64,000 bases of DNA from Synergistaceae bacterium (GTDB lineage Bacteria; Synergistota; Synergistia; Synergistales; Aminobacteriaceae): the NCBI GenBank assembly GCA_018436595.1, contig JAHDLC010000027.1, positions 1 through 64,000 of the forward strand, given 5' to 3'. Under the pieces are notes generated by a model, which was not told where the DNA came from, did no database searches, and saw only the letters and a list, made by a program, of their open reading frames with translations. The position numbers were made by a program, and so were the translations under genes. Shown here one piece after another: positions 1 to 7,849 of this stretch. Numbering within the stretch: position 1 is the stretch's first letter; each line of letters starts with the position of its first letter.

Positions 1-78
1 CATGTCATACCGTTCAACTTGCATGTGTTAAGCACGCCGCCAGCGTTCGTCCTGAGCCAGGATCAAACTCTCAAATGA
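1..78 (-). rRNA. rrs: 16S ribosomal RNA, 5' end (partial)
   Basis: Read on the minus strand, positions 71-52 match the universal 5' primer region of bacterial 16S rRNA (AGAGTTTGATCCTGGCTCAG). The conserved block that leads to the 'AACACATGCAAG' segment follows. The mature 5' end is placed near position 78 by analogy with E. coli numbering. The gene runs off the left edge, so only about 78 bases are present. It lies downstream of recA in the same direction and has its own promoter. Confidence 0.97.
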
Positions 79-171
79 TTTACTCAAGGACCGCTTCTTT
101 ACCTCTTTCCTTCTCCTATAAAACTGTCAAGGTTCGGTTGCACCACTTGGCCAGCGCCAGAGTGCCTGAGA

Positions 172-200
172 ATAATACTCGACGAAGGGAAGACTGTCAA
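172..200 (-). promoter_or_regulatory. Promoter of the rRNA operon (proximal)
   Basis: On the minus strand a perfect -35 TTGACA (200-195) is followed after 17 nt by TATTAT (177-172). Transcription would start near position 165, leaving a leader of roughly 85 nt before 16S. The near-consensus match fits a strong rRNA promoter. Confidence 0.8.
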
Positions 201-257
201 CGCTGACACATAGAATGTTTAACCGGAAAAAAATTTACCATCTGTAATTTTATTCGT

Positions 258-287
258 ACTATAGCGTGAACGCTGTGGGATAGTTAA
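258..287 (-). promoter_or_regulatory. Candidate distal rRNA promoter
   Basis: On the minus strand TTAACT (287-282), an 18-nt spacer and TATAGT (263-258) form a second sigma70-like promoter upstream of the stronger one. Tandem promoters are usual for rRNA operons, but this match is only moderate. The rest of the 79-353 interval shows no gene, and I see no clear terminator after recA. Confidence 0.45.
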
Positions 288-353
288 TGATATCCCTTAC
301 AATACACAAGACACTGGCTTTTATCTCTACCTTTACCAAAATAGAGTGTAAAT

Positions 354-1475
354 TTATTTTTCTTCCTCGTCGAGATCAAGGATACCCTCTTCGATATTCA
401 GCGAAGGTACTTCCTCCTCCGTTTCTTCAGAAAGGGAGGGGGCACCGGGGGGAAGTCCCAGATCAAGGCCGCTTGAGACAAGGGAAAGCACCTCGTCTAC
501 TATCTCCTTCATGAGGTCCGGATGCTCCTCGAGATATTGGGCTAACGCCTCTTTGCCCTGGGCGAGGGTTTCACCCTTGTAGGCTATCCACGAGCCTTTT
601 CTTTTTACTACATCAAAGTCGATTGCCATATCTACAACGGACATGCCCCTGGGGATTCCTTTTCCATATATGAGGGAGGAATGACCGGTCTTGAACGGGG
701 GAGCCTGCTTATTTTTCACTACCTTCATCCAGAGTTCGTGGCCTATGGTATCGTCACCCTTTGTAATGGACTTGCCCCGTTTGACTTCTATACGCACTGA
801 ACTGTAAAACTTCAGAGCTCTTCCTCCCGTGGTCGTTTCCTGGGGTCCCTGACTGTACCCAGTGCTGATTTTTGCTCTCAGCTGATTTATGAAGACAACG
901 ACACAGTTGCTCTTCGAAATGGCGGATGTGAGCCTTCTGAGGGCATAGGACATAAGCCTCGCCTGGAGTCCCACCTGGCTGTCTCCGATTTTTCCGTCGA
1001 TTTCGGCCTGGGGAGTAAGGGCCGCAACGGAGTCCACAACCACGATGTCAACCGCGCTGCTTCGGACAAGGGTGTCAAGGACGTAAAGAGCCTGTTCGCC
1101 GCTGTCCGGCTGGGCAATATACAGAGATTGGACATCTACTCCCAGGGTGGAGGCAAGGCGGGGATCAAGAGCATGCTCGGCATCAATGAAGGCCGCGATT
1201 CCTCCGGCCTTTTGAGCTTCAGCGACAGCATGAAGAGCAACTGTCGTTTTGCCCGATCCCTCAGGCCCGAAAATTTCCACGATTCTTCCCTTCGGAAGGC
1301 CACCTATTCCAAGGGCTACGTCAAGGGGGAGTATTCCTGTGGGGATGACTTCCACAGCGGATCTGAAGGATTCCCCAAGTCTCATTATGGAACCTTCGCC
1401 GAACTTGCCCCGGATATCTTCAATTGCCTGTTCGAGAACATCTTCCCGTGTTTGAGGGGTTTTCTTCTTCGCCAA
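354..1475 (-). CDS. recA: Recombinase RecA
   Basis: RecA is the ATP-dependent strand-exchange protein of homologous recombination and the activator of LexA self-cleavage. The 373-residue protein has the Walker A motif GPEGSGKT (residues 70-77), the Walker B region ending VVVDSV (145-150), the conserved L2-type stretch GGRALKFYSSVR and an acidic C-terminal tail. The start is TTG at 1475, supported by AAAGGAG 9 nt upstream; no ATG fits better. It is the last gene of a long minus-strand run (thpR, cinA, pgpA, rimO, rodZ and others). The cinA-recA pairing is common in bacteria. Length and motifs are ordinary for the family. Confidence 0.98.
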   Translation of the reverse strand: MAKKKTPQTREDVLEQAIEDIRGKFGEGSIMRLGESFRSAVEVIPTGILPLDVALGIGGLPKGRIVEIFGPEGSGKTTVALHAVAEAQKAGGIAAFIDAEHALDPRLASTLGVDVQSLYIAQPDSGEQALYVLDTLVRSSAVDIVVVDSVAALTPQAEIDGKIGDSQVGLQARLMSYALRRLTSAISKSNCVVVFINQLRAKISTGYSQGPQETTTGGRALKFYSSVRIEVKRGKSITKGDDTIGHELWMKVVKNKQAPPFKTGHSSLIYGKGIPRGMSVVDMAIDFDVVKRKGSWIAYKGETLAQGKEALAQYLEEHPDLMKEIVDEVLSLVSSGLDLGLPPGAPSLSEETEEEVPSLNIEEGILDLDEEEK

Positions 1476-1526
1476 ACAGAACCACTCCTTTCGTTTTAAA
1501 CGTAAATTTCTGCAGGGAAAGGAACT

Positions 1527-2090
1527 TCAGAGAAGACTCCATTCCTGCAGTATGGAATACTCAGGTCCGGAGGGCCGAAGTTCGCTTTTCATCCAAAGAA
1601 TGGATTCGGCACTCCATTCTCCGGGTCGTTTCTCTTGAAAGAAAGGGAGGACAATCTCTTCAGGGCGTCTTGTGCGGGCTAGGGTGACATGAGGGTGAAA
1701 GGGCCGGTTTTCTTTCCCCATACCCGCAGCCTCGGCCGCAGATTCAATGAGTTCCGCAATGCCTGCCAGCTTGTCCGTTTCCCCTTCGACACCGATGAAA
1801 AAAGTCCGTGCCCGCTTCATTCCGGGAAAGGCTCCCGGTCGGCCGAGCCGAAGTAGGACCGGTCCCGGCCTGTGCCCGTTTATTGCGGCTTCCGCATTGT
1901 TCCTGAAGACATCAAGCACCGGAAGAGGATGTTCCCCGCAAAACTTCAGAGTGATATGATACAGATCCTTCTCAACCCATTTCAGGCCGGATTGTTCCCG
2001 TCGAATCGCCGCTGCATGGTTCCCCACAATACGTTTCACCGCTTCGGGCAGAGGAACGCAGACGAAGGAGCGAACCACCGCCCCATTCAT
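1527..2090 (-). CDS. thpR: RNA 2',3'-cyclic phosphodiesterase (LigT/ThpR family)
   Basis: This 187-residue protein belongs to the 2H phosphoesterase superfamily, whose ThpR members hydrolyse 2',3'-cyclic phosphate ends of RNA. Both signature HxTx motifs are present: HITL at residues 45-48 and HVTL at 134-137. The ATG overlaps the cinA stop by 4 nt (ATGA arrangement), which implies translational coupling. The gene is followed by recA after about 50 nt. The substrate in this organism cannot be told from sequence. Confidence 0.92.
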   Translation of the reverse strand: MNGAVVRSFVCVPLPEAVKRIVGNHAAAIRREQSGLKWVEKDLYHITLKFCGEHPLPVLDVFRNNAEAAINGHRPGPVLLRLGRPGAFPGMKRARTFFIGVEGETDKLAGIAELIESAAEAAGMGKENRPFHPHVTLARTRRPEEIVLPFFQEKRPGEWSAESILWMKSELRPSGPEYSILQEWSLL

Positions 2091-3301
2091 TCTTCAGCCT
2101 CCGAGACTTTCCTCCAGAGGCAGAAAAGAGCGAACATGGAAGCCCTGTTCCTGATCCCGTTCCTGTCGCCAGAAAACAGTTTTTTCACCGCTTCCGTCCT
2201 TCCTTTCCCCGCAATGCCGAACCAGACTGTTCCTAAGGGTTTTTCCGGAGAGCCGCCTTCCGGCCCCGCGATTCCGGTAACCGAAACAGCCAGGTCGGTT
2301 CCGAAAACGCGGACCGCTCCTTCCGCCATCTCGGCCGCACATTGGGAACTGACCGCACCGAAGTGATTCAGCGTAGCTTTATTTACTGAGAGTATGCTTT
2401 TCTTCGCGGAGTTACTATAGCATACTGCGCTGCCGAAGAAAACTGCCGAACTTCCCGGAACTGACGTAAGAGCAGCCCCCACCATTCCCCCTGTACAGGA
2501 TTCAGCACATGCCAGTTTCAGGCCCCTGTGCACCGCCCCTTGAATAACCGCCTCTTCAATTGACCGGGATGCGGAAGGAAGACAGTCCCCAGGGACCAGC
2601 AACCGTACATCCGCTTCCGCCTGGACGACATCAGCCGGATTTCCCCGCATAAAAATTTCAACAAGCCCCGGTGAAGGAAGTATGGAAATATGAAGCTCCT
2701 GCCTGGAAATGACAGGTGCAAGGCGGTCCTTCAGCAGGCTTTCAGGCAAGCCCGCGACCAGAACCGAAGCAGTTCCGTTCCTGACGGGAGCCAGTTCAGG
2801 GGCCAGTTCCTGTTCCGCCATGGCACGGTATTCGGAGGGAACACCGGGAAAGGCATATACTTTTGTTCCGGAAACTTCAAAGGCGATTCCGAGAGCGGAT
2901 CCCTCGGGATTGTGGACAGCCCGGGTTCCCCTGGGCACACTTCCCTGGGTATCCCGGCATTTTTCCAATGGAAGCCGCATTTCTGCGGGATAGCGGGCAA
3001 TTATCGAGTCGTAGGCGGTATCCGCCCCGTCAAGAGGCACACCGAGATAGGATGAGAGGGCTTCACGGGTACAGTCATCATGAGTCGGACCGAGACCTCC
3101 CGAGAGGACCAGCAGGTCCGCGGTTCCCACCCAGTTTTCCAGGTACTTTGACAGAGAATCTTTTTCGTCGGGAAGGATTTCCATACAGACAACCCTCCAG
3201 CCCGCCCGGGTCAGCCGTCCGGCAAGCCAGGAACAGTTGCCTTCATTGCGAATGCCGCTGAGAAGTTCGTCTCCCAGGGCGATCAGCACTGCACGCTTCA
3301 A
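2087..3301 (-). CDS. cinA: CinA-type nicotinamide-nucleotide amidase / competence-damage protein
   Basis: The 404-residue protein has the two-domain CinA layout: an N-terminal MoaB-like (COG1058) domain with the SGGLGPTHDD loop, and a C-terminal PncC-type amidase domain with AESCTGG and later VTGIAGPEGG. The amidase deamidates NMN to NaMN in pyridine-nucleotide recycling; the N-terminal domain is an ADP-ribose pyrophosphatase in characterised members. The start is TTG at 3301 with GGGAGG 7 nt upstream. It overlaps thpR by 4 nt and lies 18 nt after pgpA. Full length for the family. Confidence 0.95.
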   Translation of the reverse strand: MKRAVLIALGDELLSGIRNEGNCSWLAGRLTRAGWRVVCMEILPDEKDSLSKYLENWVGTADLLVLSGGLGPTHDDCTREALSSYLGVPLDGADTAYDSIIARYPAEMRLPLEKCRDTQGSVPRGTRAVHNPEGSALGIAFEVSGTKVYAFPGVPSEYRAMAEQELAPELAPVRNGTASVLVAGLPESLLKDRLAPVISRQELHISILPSPGLVEIFMRGNPADVVQAEADVRLLVPGDCLPSASRSIEEAVIQGAVHRGLKLACAESCTGGMVGAALTSVPGSSAVFFGSAVCYSNSAKKSILSVNKATLNHFGAVSSQCAAEMAEGAVRVFGTDLAVSVTGIAGPEGGSPEKPLGTVWFGIAGKGRTEAVKKLFSGDRNGIRNRASMFALFCLWRKVSEAEE

Positions 3302-3319
3302 GCAAACGCCTCCCTGCCG

Positions 3320-3817
3320 TCAGAAAAGGAAACTCCATCCTCCGCCGAAGTACAGCCACCGAATGACTGAGAGGATACTGTTCACCAGAATTCCGGCGAC
3401 AATATCATCTGCCATGATTCCCCATCCTCCCGGCAGTTTTTCCGATGCGTTGACCGGAAAAGGCTTCAGGATGTCAAAAATCCTGAAGAGGAAAAGCGCC
3501 GGAAGGAAAAACCCCGAAGGAAGGCCGTACATGGAAATCCAGGTTCCGGCGACTTCATCTATTATGACTTCTGCCGGATCCGTTTTTCCTTCTTTGAGGG
3601 AATACCGGTGGGAGGCCCATACTCCAAGAATAACCACGGCCAGGATACCCGCCAGGGGGACAGGATAAAAGGCAAACACCAAAAAGGCAGCGACCGATCC
3701 CACCGTTCCGGGCATGGCAGTGAAAAAACCGAGACCGCAGAGTGTGGCCATACACCAGAAAAAATCCTTATTCCCCGGCAATTTCCGCAAAAAGGTCATG
3801 TTCAGCGGCATCGACAA
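3320..3817 (-). CDS. pgpA: Phosphatidylglycerophosphatase A
   Basis: This integral membrane enzyme removes the 3' phosphate from phosphatidylglycerophosphate to make phosphatidylglycerol. The 165-residue product has the family motifs MPGTVGS, DEVAG, RIFDILKPFP and MADDIVAG, and several hydrophobic helices. The frame opens inside the end of rimO, giving a 50-nt overlap if ATG 3817 is used. No good SD precedes any start, so a later start (for example the Met of MATLCGLGFF) is possible. The gene sits where pgsA lies in many rimO-pgsA-cinA-recA clusters. Confidence 0.9.
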   Translation of the reverse strand: MSMPLNMTFLRKLPGNKDFFWCMATLCGLGFFTAMPGTVGSVAAFLVFAFYPVPLAGILAVVILGVWASHRYSLKEGKTDPAEVIIDEVAGTWISMYGLPSGFFLPALFLFRIFDILKPFPVNASEKLPGGWGIMADDIVAGILVNSILSVIRWLYFGGGWSFLF

Positions 3818-5060
3818 CCCGCACCTCCAGTAATTGTCCTTCCTTAAGGGCTGATCCGCCGGATACGGCGATCAGCCCGTCGACGTCCGGAGCTTCCCGG
3901 AAGGATCTGCCCCAGGCAGTACAATCTTCTTCGTCAATCTCGTCGATCAGGACCGAGAGTTTTTTGCCCACGAAAAGATTCTGCCTCTCCAGGGAGATTT
4001 CCGACTGAAGTTCCATGAGCCTCCTGTACCGGTCTTCCCCGATTTCGTAAGGGACCCGGCCCGGGAGATCAGCGGCCGGGGTCCCTTCCTCGGGCGAGAA
4101 AATAAAGGCGCCAACACGATCGATCATTGCCTGTTCCAGAAAATCGAGCACTTTTGAAAACTGGGATTCCGTTTCGCCCGGAAATCCGACCATGAGCGTT
4201 GTCCTGAGAGCGAAGAAGGGATCCGCCTTCCGGGCATAGGAGAAAATACGCCGGATATGTTTTTCATCGTCGGGGCGGTTCATGCGTTTCAGCACTTCAG
4301 GGTCGACATGCTGGACGGGGATGTCAAGGTAGGAGAGAATCCGGCGGTGTCCTGCGACGAAATCGATAAAAGGCTCGTCGATTCTCGACGGGTGCAGATA
4401 CAGGAGGCGGATCCAAACGTCTTTGGGAAGCTGCCTGTCCAGTTCGGAAAGCAGTTCCCTGAGACGGGGCTCTCCGTAAAGGTCTCTTCCATATATCGTA
4501 AGGTCCTGCCCCACAAGGCAGATTTCCCTGGCACCCTTCTCAGCCAGGTCCAGGGCCATGGATGACAGCTCGGGAATACCGATGCTCCTTGCCCTTCCCC
4601 TGATGGAAGGTATAGTGCAGTAGGAGCAGAAAGTGTCGCATCCTTCTCCTACTTTCAGGTACCGTGTCCATGGTTTTGTTTCGGGGAGCATCCCTCTCGC
4701 CGGGCCAGCCGCCGGAATCAGCCCAAGAGACCGGACTGCAAGCCCCCACTCCTCCGCCCGGGCCCATACATCCACTGAGGGCAGCTCCTTTTTCAGCTCG
4801 TTGCCATAGCGGTTTACAAGGCAGCCGACGACGCCGATTTTTTTAAGCTTCCCCTGTTCTTTGAGCAGCTCGAGATCCAGTATGGCGCTGACGCTCTCCT
4901 CCACGGCAGGCTGTATAAAACCGCACGTATTCACAAGGGCGACGTCGGCATCACCGACGTCGCTGACAATTTCCACTCCTGATGCCTCAAGAAGACCGAT
5001 AAGATTTTCGCTGTCTACGGTATTCTTGGAACATCCGAGGCTGACGATGCAGAGCTTCAC
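3768..5060 (-). CDS. rimO: Ribosomal protein S12 methylthiotransferase RimO
   Basis: RimO is a radical-SAM enzyme that adds a methylthio group to an Asp of ribosomal protein S12 using two [4Fe-4S] clusters. The 430-residue protein has the N-terminal UPF0004 cysteines (C10, C46, C80), the radical-SAM CxxxCxxC at C141, C145 and C148, and a C-terminal TRAM region (LSVLIDEID, then LLEVRVVDA). The ATG overlaps the rodZ stop by 4 nt. RimO rather than MiaB is favoured by the opening KLCIVSLGCSKNTVDSE. Confidence 0.95.
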   Translation of the reverse strand: MKLCIVSLGCSKNTVDSENLIGLLEASGVEIVSDVGDADVALVNTCGFIQPAVEESVSAILDLELLKEQGKLKKIGVVGCLVNRYGNELKKELPSVDVWARAEEWGLAVRSLGLIPAAGPARGMLPETKPWTRYLKVGEGCDTFCSYCTIPSIRGRARSIGIPELSSMALDLAEKGAREICLVGQDLTIYGRDLYGEPRLRELLSELDRQLPKDVWIRLLYLHPSRIDEPFIDFVAGHRRILSYLDIPVQHVDPEVLKRMNRPDDEKHIRRIFSYARKADPFFALRTTLMVGFPGETESQFSKVLDFLEQAMIDRVGAFIFSPEEGTPAADLPGRVPYEIGEDRYRRLMELQSEISLERQNLFVGKKLSVLIDEIDEEDCTAWGRSFREAPDVDGLIAVSGGSALKEGQLLEVRVVDAAEHDLFAEIAGE

Positions 5061-6016
5061 CTGGCAATCCTTCCCGTTTTCCCGTCCGGAGAGTAAAACA
5101 CACGCTCCACGCCCCTGGTCGTTCCCGGATTTCCCATGTTTTCACCATTCCAACGGGTTTTGACGGATCCTGCTCTTCCGTACGTCACCTCGATCCTTTC
5201 CTTCACTGTGAAGGAAACGGATTCACCCGCTTTCAGAGTGCGCTCATACAGAGTCTTCGTACCTTGTCTCACGCGGACCCAACAGTCTCCGTCCGCAGTA
5301 ATTACCAGTTCCCTGTCTTTTTTCTTTTCTGGTGCGGCGGGAGGGCTCTGGGGGGTATTTGTGCCCACGAGTTCGGCAGCAGTAGGAGGGGAAGCCATTC
5401 CTGCAAGAGGAGCTGCAGGCTGATCGGCTGAAAGGGGAACCGAACCGTTCTGCCGGTCAGAACCGGTTTCAGAAGCTTCACCGGCAACAGTCTGAGCCGG
5501 TTTGCCGGAAACACTCTCTTCCACCGCTGCACCGCTGTCGGGCTTGTTCGCAGATGTTTTGTCCTCTTCACTGTTCTCTTCCCGAACTGCAAAGGTAGGA
5601 ACCCCGTTCTGATCCCAGGTGTACCAGACATACCAGGATGAACCCGCAGCCACAAGGAGAAGAATGGCAAAAATCCAGAAACGGGAGGCTGGTTTGAACC
5701 CTTTTGTGGGCGGCGTGCACGATCCGACCACAGAAGGTTCTTCCTCCCTCACTTTCTCCGTTCCCTCGGAGAGGACGGGAAGATATTCGCCCCAGAACTC
5801 TTCCGCGCCGATAAACTGGAGATACGTCCGAATAAAACCTCGAACATACACTGTTCCGGGAAATTCGGAAAAATCACCCCGTTCTATTCCTTCAAGAAAC
5901 TGGACTCTTATCTTTGTTCCCTCGTGGACGTCCTTCAGGCTGAGTCCGAGTTCTTCTCTCTTGCGTCTGATTTCCTTCCCCAAGTCCTGCAAAGTATTGT
6001 CCCGATGCTCAGGCAT
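5057..6016 (-). CDS. rodZ: RodZ-like membrane protein with N-terminal HTH and C-terminal DUF4115 domain
   Basis: This 319-residue bitopic protein has a cytoplasmic helix-turn-helix domain of the RodZ type (about residues 8-75), one membrane helix (about 113-133), a Ser/Pro/Ala-rich periplasmic linker and a C-terminal beta domain starting near ELVITADGDCWVRV, as in DUF4115. RodZ links MreB to the elongation machinery and helps keep rod shape. The ATG has AAGGAGG 10 nt upstream and overlaps rpe by 8 nt. Position upstream of rimO is a common arrangement. The role is inferred from domain order. Confidence 0.88.
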   Translation of the reverse strand: MPEHRDNTLQDLGKEIRRKREELGLSLKDVHEGTKIRVQFLEGIERGDFSEFPGTVYVRGFIRTYLQFIGAEEFWGEYLPVLSEGTEKVREEEPSVVGSCTPPTKGFKPASRFWIFAILLLVAAGSSWYVWYTWDQNGVPTFAVREENSEEDKTSANKPDSGAAVEESVSGKPAQTVAGEASETGSDRQNGSVPLSADQPAAPLAGMASPPTAAELVGTNTPQSPPAAPEKKKDRELVITADGDCWVRVRQGTKTLYERTLKAGESVSFTVKERIEVTYGRAGSVKTRWNGENMGNPGTTRGVERVFYSPDGKTGRIAR

Positions 6017-6689
6017 GGGCGATTGCCTCCTTAACTTTCAGCTTGATCTCCCGCAAAAACAGGGCAGGATCCTGAGCGCCGAACACGGCGCTTCCCATTA
6101 CCAAAACGTCACATCCGCCGAGAGCTATTTCGGCGGCATTCCCCCCGCCTATTCCACCATCCATTTCCACAACATAGGAATAATGCCCCGCTTCCCTCCA
6201 CCTGCATAATGATTTTGTTTTTTCCATTACGGAGGGAATGAATGACTGCCCTCCGAAACCGGGGTTTACGGACATGACCAGAACAAGGTCCACCATGGGA
6301 AGAAGGGGGCGAAGCAGTTCTTCCGGGGTTCCCGGATTAATGGATACTCCGGCCTTTGCGCCTCGTTCGCGAATCCTGGAAAGGGTCCTGTGGATATGAG
6401 GATCCGCTTCTATATGAACCGTAAGATAGTCGGGGCCCGCATCAAGGAATGCCTCCAGGAGCCTTTCGGGATGTTCAATCATGAGATGGACGTCAAGCAC
6501 CTCCGAAGGATACCGTTTCCTCAGGGCTGAGACAAAGCCCGGACCGAAGGTGATGTTCGGAACAAAACACCCGTCCATGACATCGACATGAAGCCAGTCA
6601 TGCTGTCCCTTCAGGGAAGCTATCGAAGACCGGACATCGAGAAAGTCCGCAGAAAGGAGGGAGGGAGCGAGAAAAACATTCCTCATCAT
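6009..6689 (-). CDS. rpe: Ribulose-phosphate 3-epimerase
   Basis: The enzyme interconverts ribulose 5-phosphate and xylulose 5-phosphate in the pentose phosphate pathway. The 226-residue TIM barrel shows the usual opening APSLLSADF, the metal and active-site blocks HVDVMDGCFVPN and DVHLMIEHPE, and the phosphate-binding end EMDGGIGGGNA with MGSAVF. It overlaps the PASTA gene by 4 nt and rodZ by 8 nt. Two adjacent ATG codons start the frame; SD GGAG lies 8 nt before the first. In Firmicutes rpe often follows the prkC-rsgA pair; here a kinase-less PASTA protein is in that place. Confidence 0.96.
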   Translation of the reverse strand: MMRNVFLAPSLLSADFLDVRSSIASLKGQHDWLHVDVMDGCFVPNITFGPGFVSALRKRYPSEVLDVHLMIEHPERLLEAFLDAGPDYLTVHIEADPHIHRTLSRIRERGAKAGVSINPGTPEELLRPLLPMVDLVLVMSVNPGFGGQSFIPSVMEKTKSLCRWREAGHYSYVVEMDGGIGGGNAAEIALGGCDVLVMGSAVFGAQDPALFLREIKLKVKEAIAHA

Positions 6690-7849
6690 TTGTAGCGCTC
6701 CTGCCAGACAAACTCTCCTCCGAGATAAATGGTGACAACCCCTTCCCGTACAAAAGGAGCGTCAAGGGATATGAATTCTCCTCCTTTGACATCCCGGCCG
6801 AGAAGATGCCTGGTTCCGGTGGCGTCGACCATCTCGATCTTCAGCCCAAGCGGTTTTGTAAGGGGCGGAACCTGGTACCGGATCTTTGCCGTGCCGGTCG
6901 GGGCCGGTCCGGTTTTCTGACCGGACGCCGCAGGCTGGGAAGCTGACGGCAGCCCGGTGGCGCCGGCGAGCTCCTGCTGTTGCGGAGTCAGCACAGTCTG
7001 AACGGGTCCGGCAGGCCCCACCTGCCGCGGCGTCTGCTGTGCAGGCGGATCCTCAACTACGACCGTCTCCGATGGACGCCCTGCGGAGCCGGGTGCCACA
7101 ACCTGGCTCTCAGGCTTCTGGGGTTCCGGTTTCCTTTTGTTCGTGGCAACGACGATCCGGACTGAATCTCCCAGCCGGACCATGGTTCCCGCTTTGGGCT
7201 TTGTTGACATTATCATGCCTTCCGGGGTGTTCTGGGTTGAAACGTATTCCGCCCCTCCGAATTTCAGGCCGCTCTGGGCGAGAAGATCCTTCCCTGCCGC
7301 TTCATCCCGTTGGGCAATGTCCGGGACAGGGATGCGCCCATCTTTGGGAACAGGACCAAGACTGACAAGCAGGTCAATTTTTCTGGCATCGTCAACTACG
7401 GCAGGTATTGCCGGATTCTGGGCTATCACGGTACCTGCAGGCCTGGAGTCATCGTGAATCTTAACTGTGTCTCCCTCGGTAAAGCCAAGCTCCTGGATTT
7501 TTTTCCGGGCCTGGGTGTTTTCAAGTCCCCTGAGGTCAGGGACTGCTTTTTTGTTGCCGCCCCTGCTTATTTTGAGAATTATGCTCTTGTCCCTCCGGAC
7601 CTTTGTTCCCGCTTCCGGCCACTGGGCGAGAACGGTTCCCGCAGGTATGGAGGAATCCACCTGTTCGATTTTCACTTCCAGACCGATCCGCTCTGCTTCG
7701 TCAACGGCGTCCAGTACCGACATTTCCCGAAGAGGAGGTATCACGAGGTCTTTCCCTCCGAAAAACACCGTGTAAAAAGCCACGCTGCCCGATATGAGAA
7801 TGACAAGAATCACCAGGACCACGGCCCAGCGGAAGATTCTACCCATCAA
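6686..7849 (-). CDS. Membrane-anchored PASTA-domain protein without kinase domain
   Basis: The 387-residue product starts with one membrane helix (about residues 7-26). Three PASTA repeats follow, each with the ...G..V..Q.P..G..V pattern, at roughly 33-95, 96-164 and 168-236. After a Pro/Gln-rich linker comes a C-terminal beta domain of about 60 residues. PASTA domains bind peptidoglycan fragments or beta-lactams. No Ser/Thr kinase or transpeptidase domain is present. It sits between rsmB and rpe, the place of prkC in many Firmicutes, so it may be the sensor part of a lost PrkC. The start is TTG 7849 or ATG 7846; GGGAGG lies 8 or 11 nt upstream. Confidence 0.85.
   Translation of the reverse strand: MMGRIFRWAVVLVILVILISGSVAFYTVFFGGKDLVIPPLREMSVLDAVDEAERIGLEVKIEQVDSSIPAGTVLAQWPEAGTKVRRDKSIILKISRGGNKKAVPDLRGLENTQARKKIQELGFTEGDTVKIHDDSRPAGTVIAQNPAIPAVVDDARKIDLLVSLGPVPKDGRIPVPDIAQRDEAAGKDLLAQSGLKFGGAEYVSTQNTPEGMIMSTKPKAGTMVRLGDSVRIVVATNKRKPEPQKPESQVVAPGSAGRPSETVVVEDPPAQQTPRQVGPAGPVQTVLTPQQQELAGATGLPSASQPAASGQKTGPAPTGTAKIRYQVPPLTKPLGLKIEMVDATGTRHLLGRDVKGGEFISLDAPFVREGVVTIYLGGEFVWQERYK

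Noticed and set aside
125-130. A second TTGACA on the minus strand near the 16S gene
   Set aside because: No -10 element lies 16-18 nt downstream; it is probably part of the processed rRNA leader.
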